Shown: positions 16,122 to 24,350 of the stretch, piece by piece | Layout: each line of letters starts with the position of its first letter | How positions within the stretch are numbered: the first letter of the stretch is position 1 | Assembly: GCA_947629655.1 (NCBI GenBank) | Contig: CANREL010000011.1 | Coordinates: forward strand, 1 to 32,454 | Direction: 5' to 3' | DNA length: 32,454 bases | DNA from: an uncultured Bacilli bacterium | GTDB lineage: Bacteria > Bacillota_I > Bacilli_A > RF39 > UBA660 | Translations under genes and position numbers: made by a program | Notes under the pieces: model-generated | Told to the model about the DNA's origin: nothing | The model's database searches: none | The model's input: only the letters and a program-made list of their open reading frames with translations

Positions 16122-16610
16122 ATGAAACCAACGCTAAAATTATTAAAAAATAATATATTTACAATTTTTGTTATTATTGTCTTTGTCATAGGAATGTTTG
16201 GATTATCATATGTCAAAAAGATTTATTGGGATAACAATGGAGAAGCTGGCTATGGTGATAGAACAGTAGGAGTTAAAAATAATGAAATTACTAAAGAAGA
16301 ACAAAAAGAGATAGTTAGTAAGATTAAAGATAATGAAAATGTGACGAAAGTTGAATATGAATTACAGGGTAGAACTATCAATTTGATCATTACGGTTAAA
16401 GATGATTTAAGTGTCAGTGATGCTAAGAAAATGGGTGGCGATTTCGCAAAGAATTTTACAGAGGACCAATTATCTTATTATGCACTTCAAATCTATTTTC
16501 GCAAAGATAATGGAAAAAATGATTTTCCAATTGTAGGATATAAGCATTATTCTAGTAGTGAAATATCTTGGACAAAAGATAGGGAGGCTACTACTGATGA
16601 AAATAAATAA
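16122..16610 (+). CDS. membrane-anchored extracytoplasmic protein, 162 aa
   Basis: Not assigned to a named family. A single N-terminal membrane helix (about 11-31) is followed by an extracytoplasmic alpha/beta domain. Residues 58-135 read as KEIVSKIKDNENVTKVEYEL, then GRTINLIITVKDDLS and ALQIYFRKDN. This alternation of helices and strands is typical of small sensor-like or BON-like folds. It ends with PIVGYKHYSSSEISWTKD. GGAGTGAT lies 4 bases before the ATG. The end overlaps the GGDEF-like gene by 14 bases, so the two proteins are likely made together and may interact at the membrane. Confidence 0.7.
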   Translation: MKPTLKLLKNNIFTIFVIIVFVIGMFGLSYVKKIYWDNNGEAGYGDRTVGVKNNEITKEEQKEIVSKIKDNENVTKVEYELQGRTINLIITVKDDLSVSDAKKMGGDFAKNFTEDQLSYYALQIYFRKDNGKNDFPIVGYKHYSSSEISWTKDREATTDENK

Positions 16611-18639
16611 AAAATTATTATTCATACCTGTAATTATTGCAGTATTAGTATTTGTTGGGGTTTATTACTATTACTACCGTGAAGATGGAAATTCTTTAAA
16701 TGTTACGGAAAAGAATTGGATTGAAGAAAATGTTACATCACTTGTCGATATTGAAGTGATGAGTGACTATCCAATTTATGGTGATTCTGAAGGAGTTTTT
16801 AACGATTTCATTGAAGGTTTTTCTGATGCTACTGGAGTTGAATTTAATCAAATATCTTATTTGAAAGATAGTACTCCTAATACTAAAGGTTATCGCTTTA
16901 GAACAGTATCTAGTAGTGAAGAGTTAAAAGAAAATGATTTATTGATCAATGAAGATGTTTACATATTAGTTGGAAAACAAAGAGCAACTTTTGATAACGT
17001 TTCAGATATTTCTAATTTAGTTCTTGGAGTTTTAGCAAATGATGCAGGAGACGTCAGTTACTATTTAAATAGTGGAACTAATTTGACGTATAAGAGTTAT
17101 GATGACGCTAATAGTTTATTTAAAGCATTGAACTCTGGTGACGTCGATATGGTTGTCGTTCCACACATAATGTATTTGAATAATGTCTTAAATGGTGATA
17201 TTGATTATTCTATAAATTTCACTCTATCAGAAATGAGTAAGAGAATAGTTCTCACTTTGAGTGATAAAGATACGAGACTTAATGACATCATGAAAAAGTA
17301 TTTCAATTCTTGGAAAAATAATGATTTTGTTGAAACTTATAATTTGAAGTTATTTGATTATTACATTGATAGTAAAGATATATCTGATAGTGATACTAAA
17401 AAGTTACAAGCTAAGACTTATACTTATGGATATGTAGAAAATTATCCATATGAAGTTGAAAAAGATGGTAAACTTTTAGGTATTTGTGGTGAATACATAA
17501 GTAGAATTAGTCGTTTGACGGGAATCGATTTTGAATTTAAAAAATATGATTCAGTTGAAGATTTATTAAAAGCTATTGAGAAAAAAGAAGTTGATATCTA
17601 CTTTAACTATTATGATGTAGCTGGGGAAGAATACAATGAAGTAAATTCTACTTTTGTCGAAGAGTATGTCGTTTTAGCTAGAACTAAAGATTCACATATA
17701 GTGACATCTTTTGAGGGATTAAAAGGGCAAAATGTCAGCATGATTGGGAAAACATCACTTTTCAATTATTTTAAAGATAATAGTAAAGCTAATATAAGTG
17801 AATTTGATACTTATGATAAGATGATTTCTAAGAGTGATGATAATATTTTAGTAGTAGATAGAGAAGTTTATAATTATTATCGTGATTCTAAGTTTAAAAA
17901 TTATGAAGTTATTTATAATAATAGAATTACTAAAGATTATTCATTCATGGTTGTTGATGGAGAAGATTATTTCTTTGACATATTTAATTACATAGTTAGT
18001 ACTAACTCATATTATCGTTATCGCAACGTTGGATTGATTGATCTTAAAGATAGTAATGCATTTAAAGCTAATAGTTTTGAAGAGATATATATCGTAATTT
18101 TGATATTGATTTTAGTACCTGTCATATTCTTGATAGCGTTATATGTTCTATTGAAACGTAAGAGTGTTGTTAAGAAAGTTAAGAAAGAAGAGAGAAGAAA
18201 ATATACTGATAATCTTACTTCTTTGAAGAATCGTAGTTATTTAAATTTAAATATGGAAGCTTGGAATAAGAGTGAAAAATATCCACAAGCGGTAGTGATG
18301 ATTGATTTGAACAATGTCAAATATGTCAATGATAATTATGGACATGAATCAGGTGATAATTTAATCATTCAAGCAGCTTCTACGCTTGTCAATACGCAAC
18401 TTGAAAACAGTGAAATAATAAGAACTGATGGTAATGAATTCTTGATATATTTGGTCGGATATAGTGAAAAGCAGATAGATACTTATACGAAGAAACTTAC
18501 TAAAGAATTTAAAGAATTACCATATGGCTTTGGTGCAGCGGTTGGTTATAGTATGATTACTGATGGCATGAAAACGATTGATGATGCCATTAATGAAGCA
18601 ACGTTAGAGATGCGTACCGATAAAGAGGATTATAAATAA
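16597..18639 (+). CDS. degenerate GGDEF protein with two extracellular solute-binding-like domains
   Basis: The start at 16597 lies 9 bases after GGGAGG and gives 680 aa. Layout: membrane helix 8-27; two bacterial extracellular solute-binding-like (type 3) lobes, about 45-265 and 275-490; membrane helix 496-520; and a GGDEF-type domain, 535-680. The domain keeps DNLTSLKNR, IDLNNVKYVND and YGHESGD, but the active loop reads R-T-D-G-N-E-F (609-615) instead of R-x-GGDEF. No upstream RxxD inhibitory site is visible. It is therefore probably not an active diguanylate cyclase; it may bind nucleotide or signal by protein contact. Ligand-binding outside and a GGDEF fold inside suggest a nutrient or amino-acid sensor. 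The YihY gene follows after 2 bases. Confidence 0.82.
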   Translation: MKINKKLLFIPVIIAVLVFVGVYYYYYREDGNSLNVTEKNWIEENVTSLVDIEVMSDYPIYGDSEGVFNDFIEGFSDATGVEFNQISYLKDSTPNTKGYRFRTVSSSEELKENDLLINEDVYILVGKQRATFDNVSDISNLVLGVLANDAGDVSYYLNSGTNLTYKSYDDANSLFKALNSGDVDMVVVPHIMYLNNVLNGDIDYSINFTLSEMSKRIVLTLSDKDTRLNDIMKKYFNSWKNNDFVETYNLKLFDYYIDSKDISDSDTKKLQAKTYTYGYVENYPYEVEKDGKLLGICGEYISRISRLTGIDFEFKKYDSVEDLLKAIEKKEVDIYFNYYDVAGEEYNEVNSTFVEEYVVLARTKDSHIVTSFEGLKGQNVSMIGKTSLFNYFKDNSKANISEFDTYDKMISKSDDNILVVDREVYNYYRDSKFKNYEVIYNNRITKDYSFMVVDGEDYFFDIFNYIVSTNSYYRYRNVGLIDLKDSNAFKANSFEEIYIVILILILVPVIFLIALYVLLKRKSVVKKVKKEERRKYTDNLTSLKNRSYLNLNMEAWNKSEKYPQAVVMIDLNNVKYVNDNYGHESGDNLIIQAASTLVNTQLENSEIIRTDGNEFLIYLVGYSEKQIDTYTKKLTKEFKELPYGFGAAVGYSMITDGMKTIDDAINEATLEMRTDKEDYK

Positions 18640-18641
18640 TA

Positions 18642-19460
18642 ATGGCAAAGCGAGTTACTACTCTAATACAGAGATTAAAGAAAAATATTCAATTACCGGA
18701 AATGAAAATTCTTCCCGGTCAACTCGCTTTTTTCTTTATTTTAACTTTGATTCCAATCATTGCTTTGGTACTTGTAATAGCAAGTGATTTACACATATCA
18801 ACTGATTTCTTAAACGTGCTTGCTGAAACGCAATTTCCTGATGCCATTGTAGCTATTGTCAAAGCGGTTTCAAATAGTAATGGAGCTCATGCCAATTTCA
18901 TCATATTTTTTGTATCAGCTTTGATACTTGCTAGTAATGGGACACATTCAATGATTATAGCATCAAATCAAATTTATAAAATAAAGAATAAAGGTGCTAT
19001 TTATGATCGCGTTAAGGCCATATTCATGTTAGTAGTATTAATATTTTTATTGATATTTATAATGATTGTACCAGTTTTTGGTAATTTCATAATTAAGACG
19101 ATAAGTGTATCTGTTAATAATTCAACTTTTAGTAATTATTTATATACTATTTATCAAATATTGAATTTGCCAATATCATGGTTTTTCATCTTTTTATCTA
19201 TTAAACTTTTATATACGATGGCTCCTGATAACAAAATTCCTAGTAAAAATGTTACATATGGGGCTTTGTTCACTAGTATTTCTTGGGTTGTTTTTACTAA
19301 GTTATACTCTTTGTACATAAATATATTTGGTAATTATACAACTCTATATGGAAGTATTTCTAGTTTAATAGTTTTGATGTGGTGGATATATTTTTTATCT
19401 TTCCTATTCGTTATGGGAATGGCACTTAATGTATCAAAATATGAATTGAAAGAGGAATGA
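18642..19460 (+). CDS. YihY/UPF0761-family membrane protein
   Basis: The 272-aa product has six membrane helices (about 25-46, 84-103, 123-147, 176-193, 205-222, 236-262) and family landmarks: PGQLAFFFILTLIPI early, ASNGTHSMIIASNQIY in the second helix region, and the closing YGSISSLIVLMWWIY. The family was once called ribonuclease BN by mistake; it is an integral membrane protein of unknown transport or envelope role. It starts two bases after the GGDEF-like stop, so the three genes from 16122 form one operon ending at a weak terminator. Confidence 0.85.
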   Translation: MAKRVTTLIQRLKKNIQLPEMKILPGQLAFFFILTLIPIIALVLVIASDLHISTDFLNVLAETQFPDAIVAIVKAVSNSNGAHANFIIFFVSALILASNGTHSMIIASNQIYKIKNKGAIYDRVKAIFMLVVLIFLLIFIMIVPVFGNFIIKTISVSVNNSTFSNYLYTIYQILNLPISWFFIFLSIKLLYTMAPDNKIPSKNVTYGALFTSISWVVFTKLYSLYINIFGNYTTLYGSISSLIVLMWWIYFLSFLFVMGMALNVSKYELKEE

Positions 19461-19478
19461 AAAGTTCCTTTTTTTTAT
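19449..19478 (+). terminator. short Rho-independent terminator
   Basis: AGGAA and TTCCT (5 bp, plus further A-T pairs after one mismatch) flank TGAAAAG, followed by a T run. It overlaps the stop of the YihY gene. Confidence 0.5.
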
Positions 19479-19481
19479 TTG

Positions 19482-19510
19482 TTTAAATATCAGTAGTAAT
19501 GTGTTATAAT
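19482..19510 (+). promoter_or_regulatory. promoter of the LTA-synthase-like gene
   Basis: TTTAAA (19482-19487), a 17-base spacer and TGT-TATAAT (-10 at 19505-19510). Confidence 0.6.
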
Positions 19511-19520
19511 TGTCATGTAG

Positions 19521-19535
19521 TAATAATTGTTATTA
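19521..19535 (+). promoter_or_regulatory. inverted repeat in the leader of the LTA-synthase-like gene
   Basis: TAATAA-TTG-TTATTA is a perfect 6-3-6 dyad just downstream of the predicted start of transcription and two bases before AGGTGA. It may be an operator, or simply AT-rich sequence. Confidence 0.3.
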
Positions 19536-19545
19536 GAGGTGACTC

Positions 19546-21666
19546 ATGAAAAAATTAAAGAGTAAAAAATCTAGTCTAAAAAATAGAAGTATTGATTTTT
19601 TAAAAGATATATATCACAATCCTTTAAAGATGATAGGTGAACTTTTTAAACATATAAAACTATATTTGACAACAAATGTGTTCTTTTGTCTTTTTGTTGT
19701 CTTTAATGTCGTCAATGGAGTGATGTTAAGGTATTTTACCACAGGAAGTGTGGATAATTTATTGGCATTTCAACCTTTACTTGCTGACATTGCTGTAATT
19801 GTTTGCCTTGGGGCTTTGGGTTATTTCATGCATCATAAAGTGCGTTCTTGTTATTGGTTCATATTGACATTGGTTTGTAGTGTCGTGTGTATCATCAATT
19901 CAATTTATTACACTTTTTATTCATCATATGTATCAGTTTCTTTAATATCTACCGCTAAGTATGGTGAAGATGTAAGTGATGCCATTATCGATATAATTAC
20001 TTTTAAAGATTTCATTTATGTAATTTTACCAATTTGTTTGGTATTCATATATTTTAAGTTGTTAAAGAAAAAATATTTTGTAGAGAGAGAAACTAAGAAT
20101 GAAGAACCTAAAAAAGCTTTTAGTACTTTAGTGTGTGGAGCTTTAATCGGATTTGTTTTCGTCTCTACTTTGAATGGAACTGACATAAGTCGAATTGCTA
20201 AACAGTGGAATAGGGAATATGTCGTTGTTAAATATGGTGTTTATGTATATCAGATCAATGATGTCATCAAGAGTATTGAACCTAAGATTTCAGCTCTATT
20301 TGGTTATGATGAAGCATTACGAAAATTCAATGAGTATTTCATCGATAAGAGTGAGGTTCCTGAAACTAATAAATATACTAATGTTTTGGAAGGTAAAAAC
20401 GTTTTAGTAATACATGCTGAAAGTATTCAAAATTTTGTAATTGGTTTGGAAATAAATGGTGAGTTGGTCGCACCTAATTTGACAAAACTTGCTAATAGTG
20501 GTCTATATTTTAGTAATTTTTATACTCAAGTTAGTGTAGGTACTAGTAGTGATAGTGAATTTACATTTAATACAGGATTGATGCCTGCTAATAGTGGTAC
20601 AGCTTTTGTAAGTTATTTTGATCGTCATTATATCAGTGTTCCTTCACTATTAAAAGAAAAGGGTTATTATGCTGCATCAATGCATGGTAATGTCGCTTCT
20701 TATTGGAATAGAAGTGTGATGCATAAGAGCCTTGGATATGATGAAGTTATCGGTAAGAGTAAGTATGACATAGATGAAGTAATTGGTCTTGGTCTATCAG
20801 ATAAATCTTTCTTTAGACAATCAGTGCAAAAGTTAAAAAAGATTAGTGATAAACATGATAAGTTCTATGTAACGATGATCATGCTTACTAACCATACACC
20901 TTTCTATGTCGATGATGGATTTGATGTAACTTTAAAAGTAGAAGAGCAAGATGAAAATGGTAATGATGTTGTCAATACTTATCCTTATATGGAAGGAACT
21001 AAGTTAGGAAAATATTTAAAATCAGTTCATTATGCGGATGAAGCTATAGGTGAATTGATGGCACAATTAGAAGAAGAGGGATTACTTGAAAATACCGCAA
21101 TTGTTCTTTATGGAGATCATGATGCTAGACTTCCTAAGAAAGAGTATCAACTTTTCTATAACTATGATTATGCCAATGATGCTATTCTTCCAAAAGATGA
21201 TCCTAACTATAAAGTATTTGAAAGTTATGAATATGAATTGAATAGAAGTACACCATTTATCATTTGGACAAAAGATAAAAAGATAAAGGGCGCTAATATG
21301 AATAGAGAGATTACGACAGTCATGGGAATGTATGACGTCATGCCTACTCTTGGCAATATGCTCGGTTTCTATAACAAATATACTTTTGGACATGATATGT
21401 TCAGTTTAAAAGAAGATGATAATATCGTCATTTTCCCTACTGGTAACTGGCTTACTAATAAAGTTTATTACAATGCTCAAAAGGTTGAAACTTACATGAT
21501 TGGTGATAGCATTTTACCAGAAAATTACATTCAAGATAATAATAAATATGCTGAAGAAGTATTAAGTGTTTCCAATAGTATCATCGTATATAATTTATTA
21601 GATACTGTTGATAAAGAGGAAAAAGATGAAATAGATGAATCTGTCATCGTTGAAGGAGCTGGATAG
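19546..21666 (+). CDS. LTA synthase family (LtaS-type) phosphoglycerol transferase
   Basis: The 706-aa product has five membrane helices (about 43-62, 78-95, 102-121, 154-171, 193-208) and an extracellular sulfatase-fold domain from about 285. The family polymerises glycerol-phosphate from phosphatidylglycerol to build lipoteichoic acid, or primes it. Landmarks: VLVIHAESIQNF with metal ligand Glu292, NFYTQVSVGTSSDSEF, MHGN, LTNHTPF and YGDHD with Asp524-His525. At the place of the catalytic Thr (T300 in Staphylococcus aureus LtaS, motif GKTSD) this protein has GTSSD, so the nucleophile appears to be Ser334. AGGTGA precedes the ATG. A membrane-anchored gene follows after one base. Confidence 0.88.
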   Translation: MKKLKSKKSSLKNRSIDFLKDIYHNPLKMIGELFKHIKLYLTTNVFFCLFVVFNVVNGVMLRYFTTGSVDNLLAFQPLLADIAVIVCLGALGYFMHHKVRSCYWFILTLVCSVVCIINSIYYTFYSSYVSVSLISTAKYGEDVSDAIIDIITFKDFIYVILPICLVFIYFKLLKKKYFVERETKNEEPKKAFSTLVCGALIGFVFVSTLNGTDISRIAKQWNREYVVVKYGVYVYQINDVIKSIEPKISALFGYDEALRKFNEYFIDKSEVPETNKYTNVLEGKNVLVIHAESIQNFVIGLEINGELVAPNLTKLANSGLYFSNFYTQVSVGTSSDSEFTFNTGLMPANSGTAFVSYFDRHYISVPSLLKEKGYYAASMHGNVASYWNRSVMHKSLGYDEVIGKSKYDIDEVIGLGLSDKSFFRQSVQKLKKISDKHDKFYVTMIMLTNHTPFYVDDGFDVTLKVEEQDENGNDVVNTYPYMEGTKLGKYLKSVHYADEAIGELMAQLEEEGLLENTAIVLYGDHDARLPKKEYQLFYNYDYANDAILPKDDPNYKVFESYEYELNRSTPFIIWTKDKKIKGANMNREITTVMGMYDVMPTLGNMLGFYNKYTFGHDMFSLKEDDNIVIFPTGNWLTNKVYYNAQKVETYMIGDSILPENYIQDNNKYAEEVLSVSNSIIVYNLLDTVDKEEKDEIDESVIVEGAG

Positions 21667-21667
21667 A

Positions 21668-22321
21668 ATGAAAAGGGCAATAAAGATAATTTTAATAATA
21701 GTAGTCTTAGTTTTAATAGTAGTTGCGGGTATTTTTGGTTATAAGAAGTTCTTTAAAGAGAAACCTGTTTCCAATGCCCCTGTTTCAGAATCAAAGAAAG
21801 TTGATACTATTAAGGGATATGATTATGTTTTATATGATCGTAGTACCGATTTATATAAAGATTTATATTATGAGTTAAAAGAAGTTTTGGAACAAGAAGA
21901 AGTAGATTATTCTAAATATGCTGAAATCGTTTCAAAGATGTTCATTGCTGATTTTTATAACTTAGATAATAAAATTACTAATCAAGATGTTGGTGGACTT
22001 GATTTCATCTATTCAAAGAGTAGGGATAATTTTAGAATAAAAGCTAGTGATACTCTCTATAAAAATATTGAGAGTAATGTCTATGGTGATAGAGAACAGT
22101 CTTTACCAGAAGTTGCTTCTTTTAGTGAAGCGACAGTGACCAAAGAAAGTTATAATTACAATTCTTCTGATGATGATGAAGTTAAAGTATCTATAACTGA
22201 TCCCGAGAGTTATGTTGTCAAAATAAGTTGGCAATATACTAGAACTTCTAATTATCAAACGCGAGCTACAATAAGACTTGTCCATGAGGATAAAGTATTA
22301 TCAATAATTAGTGTAGAATAG
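21668..22321 (+). CDS. membrane-anchored extracytoplasmic protein downstream of the LtaS-type gene
   Basis: Not recognised. The start at 21668 has AAGGAG (21653-21658) and lies one base after the upstream stop. The 217-aa product has one N-terminal membrane helix (about 4-23), a short linker and an extracellular domain. Residues 60-120 are helical with a 'MFIADFYNLDNK' segment, and residues 150-217 are beta-rich (VVKISWQYTRTSNYQTRATI). The shape resembles NTF2-like or accessory-domain proteins. Tight pairing with the LtaS-type enzyme and a strong terminator behind it suggest a role in lipoteichoic-acid assembly or control, inferred from position. Confidence 0.72.
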   Translation: MKRAIKIILIIVVLVLIVVAGIFGYKKFFKEKPVSNAPVSESKKVDTIKGYDYVLYDRSTDLYKDLYYELKEVLEQEEVDYSKYAEIVSKMFIADFYNLDNKITNQDVGGLDFIYSKSRDNFRIKASDTLYKNIESNVYGDREQSLPEVASFSEATVTKESYNYNSSDDDEVKVSITDPESYVVKISWQYTRTSNYQTRATIRLVHEDKVLSIISVE

Positions 22322-22328
22322 TTAAAAG

Positions 22329-22360
22329 ACTAATATCAATTTATGATATTAGTTTTTTTA
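22329..22360 (+). terminator. Rho-independent terminator
   Basis: A 10-bp perfect stem ACTAATATCA (22329-22338) with TGATATTAGT (22344-22353) has a 5-base loop and a T7 tail. Confidence 0.88.
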
Positions 22361-22390
22361 TTGACAAATGTTATATAGTGTTATATGTGA
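22361..22390 (+). promoter_or_regulatory. promoter/operator of the GntR-ABC operon
   Basis: A consensus TTGACA (22361-22366) is followed by an exact direct repeat TGTTATAT at 22369-22376 and 22379-22386. The period is 10 bases, one helical turn. Each repeat is also part of an extended -10 (TGT-TATATA and TGT-TATATG). Overlap of a repeat with the -10 fits autorepression by the GntR protein. The exact transcription start is ambiguous. Confidence 0.5.
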
Positions 22391-22399
22391 GGTGATATT

Positions 22400-22780
22400 A
22401 TGCGAATGATCATCAGTAATAGTAGTCCAGTTCCCATTTATGAACAGATTAAAAATAATATTATTGATCAAATAATAAGTGGTGAGTTAAATGAAAATGA
22501 TTCTCTTCCATCAATTAGAATGCTTGCTCAAGATATAAAAATTAGTATTATGACAATTAAAAAAGCTTATGATGAGTTAGAGAGTGAAGGATATATCAAA
22601 TCAATTCAGGGAAAAGGAACTTTTGTAGCTCCTAAAAACAGTTCCCTTGCAAGAGAAAATGTCCAAAAAGAAATAGAAAAGAATATTTCTAATGCTATTG
22701 AACTTGCTAATAAATATGAAATATCTAAAAAAGAAATATTAGAACTTGTAGATATTTTTTATGGAGATGATAAAAGATGA
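22400..22780 (+). CDS. GntR-family (YtrA subgroup) transcriptional regulator
   Basis: The 126-aa product has the GntR winged helix (about 10-78), with PIYEQIKNNIIDQIISGEL, LPSIRMLAQD and the end of the fold YIKSIQGKGTFVAP. A short C-terminal helical dimerisation tail (80-126) lacks a ligand-binding domain, which defines the YtrA subgroup. GAGGTGAT lies 3 bases before the ATG. The stop overlaps the ATP-binding gene (ATGA). YtrA-type repressors usually control their own ABC operon and respond to cell-wall antibiotics or peptides. Confidence 0.9.
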   Translation: MRMIISNSSPVPIYEQIKNNIIDQIISGELNENDSLPSIRMLAQDIKISIMTIKKAYDELESEGYIKSIQGKGTFVAPKNSSLARENVQKEIEKNISNAIELANKYEISKKEILELVDIFYGDDKR

Positions 22781-23634
22781 AGAATGTTATTGAGGTCAAA
22801 AGATTAGTCAAAAAATATAAGAATTTTGTTTTAGGTCCAATTGATGTTAATATACCTAGTGGTTGTATCATTGGTCTAATTGGTGAGAATGGTGCTGGTA
22901 AGACAACTTTTATTAAAGCTCTTTTAAATATTATTAAAGTAGATGTCGGTAATGTCAAAATATTTGGAAAAGATTATTTAAAAGAAGAAGATAAAATTAA
23001 AGAAGATATTGGTGTTGTCTTAGATAATATGTTCTTTTCTAGTAACTTAAAAGTTAAAGAAGTAAATTCAATTATGAAAGATGTCTATAAAACTTGGGAT
23101 GAAGATTTATTCTTTAACTATATGGATCAGTTTTCATTACCAATTAATAAAAAGATAAGGACTTTATCAGAAGGAATGAAGAAGAAACTAGAAATTGCGA
23201 CAGCTCTATCACATCATCCTAAGTTATTAATACTTGATGAACCAACAAGTAAATTAGATCCCGTTGTTAGAAGTGAAATATTAGATATCTTTATGGAGTT
23301 CGTCAGTGATGAAAATCATTCCATTATCTTTTCAACGCACATAACTAGTGATTTAGAATATATTGCTGATAAGATTATTTTTATCAATGATGGGAAAGTC
23401 ATAATGGATAAATATCGTGATGAAATACTTGATAGTTATGGCATTCTCAAATGTGATTTAGATGAATTTGAAAACATCGATAAGGAAGATATCATTTCTT
23501 ATAAAAAGAATCGTTATGGATATAATATTTTAATTGAAAATAAAGATAAACTTTCTAAGAAATATAAAAAGTATATATTGGATAAAATAAGTTTAGATGA
23601 GTTGATGCTTCTCATAATAAAGGGGGTTAAATAA
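22777..23634 (+). CDS. ABC transporter ATP-binding protein (Pmt/Ytr type)
   Basis: The 285-aa product has Walker A GENGAGKTT (36-44), signature LSEGM (130-134, a variant of LSGGQ), Walker B LLILDEP (150-156) and the switch His188 in STH. The C-terminal extension (about 210-285) is typical of export ATPases paired with small ABC-2 permeases, as in the staphylococcal PmtRABCD system for phenol-soluble modulins. The gene is coupled to the regulator upstream and the permease downstream (TAATG). Confidence 0.9.
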   Translation: MKNVIEVKRLVKKYKNFVLGPIDVNIPSGCIIGLIGENGAGKTTFIKALLNIIKVDVGNVKIFGKDYLKEEDKIKEDIGVVLDNMFFSSNLKVKEVNSIMKDVYKTWDEDLFFNYMDQFSLPINKKIRTLSEGMKKKLEIATALSHHPKLLILDEPTSKLDPVVRSEILDIFMEFVSDENHSIIFSTHITSDLEYIADKIIFINDGKVIMDKYRDEILDSYGILKCDLDEFENIDKEDIISYKKNRYGYNILIENKDKLSKKYKKYILDKISLDELMLLIIKGVK

Positions 23635-24278
23635 TGTTTGGTTTAATTAAAAAAGATTTATTACTTTTAAAAGATAATATTATATTGATACTAGTATTTA
23701 TTTTAATGTTATTAATGATGGTTTCTCTTGACTATACTTGTAATGTTATACCTTTTTGTGATTTTTTCTTCATTATTTTAATATTTTCACTCGTATCAAC
23801 TTTTTCTCAAGACTCTAAGAGTAATTTAAATGGTTATGCATCTACTTTTTCTAAAGGAAGAAAAAATGTTGTCACAGCTAAATATTTAGTTAGTATTTTA
23901 TTAATATTAATACTTGCTGGTATATCTTTTGGATTATGGTCATTAGAAGTATTAATTAATTATCGTGGATCATTTTATTATCTTCTTTTTGAATCCATAA
24001 TTCCTTTTACTATTTGGACTGTCTGTGCGATGGTTGTATTTATTTCCATTTTTTATCCATTAGTTTTTAAATTTGGTGTTTCTAAAGCGACGATATTATT
24101 CGCATTTGTTACTGTATTGTCATTATCATTTCATGATATCGTTTGGCTTGAAGGAAATATTGAAACAGCTTTTAAGTTTTTTACTGATCAACCGGACTTA
24201 GGAATTCTCTTAACAATATTATCATTTGGTGGTTCTTATTTCTTATCACGAATCATTTATTCAAGAAAAGAGTTTTAA
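23634..24278 (+). CDS. ABC-2 type permease, partner of the GntR-linked ATPase
   Basis: The 214-aa product consists of six hydrophobic segments (about 15-33, 39-58, 84-105, 120-145, 150-168, 188-208). The N-terminus FGLIKKDLLLLKDN and the SKGRKNVVTAKYLV loop are typical of the ABC2_membrane_5 group found next to YtrA-type regulators. It should form the membrane part of the exporter. The start overlaps the ATPase stop. The stop is directly followed by the -35 of the next operon. Confidence 0.85.
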   Translation: MFGLIKKDLLLLKDNIILILVFILMLLMMVSLDYTCNVIPFCDFFFIILIFSLVSTFSQDSKSNLNGYASTFSKGRKNVVTAKYLVSILLILILAGISFGLWSLEVLINYRGSFYYLLFESIIPFTIWTVCAMVVFISIFYPLVFKFGVSKATILFAFVTVLSLSFHDIVWLEGNIETAFKFFTDQPDLGILLTILSFGGSYFLSRIIYSRKEF

Positions 24279-24309
24279 TTGACTAAAATTATTTCGGGGG
24301 GGGTATAAT
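24279..24309 (+). promoter_or_regulatory. promoter with G8 spacer, probably phase-variable, for the MacB-like transporter
   Basis: TTGACT (24279-24284) and TATAAT (24304-24309) are separated by 19 bases, the last eight of which are G. With two fewer Gs the spacer would be the optimal 17. GAGGTGG (24341-24347) and the ATG follow. The -35 starts right after the upstream stop codon. Confidence 0.65.
24296..24303 (+). repeat. G8 homopolymer in promoter spacer
   Basis: Eight consecutive Gs in strongly AT-rich surroundings, touching the -10 box. Tracts like this change length by slipped-strand mispairing. Confidence 0.95.
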
Positions 24310-24350
24310 TTATTTAATAAATAATATATAATTTAAAATAGAGGTGGCTT

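Noticed and set aside
21082..21393. Antisense frame within the LtaS-type gene
   Set aside because: No start signal or family match; it lies opposite a conserved catalytic segment.
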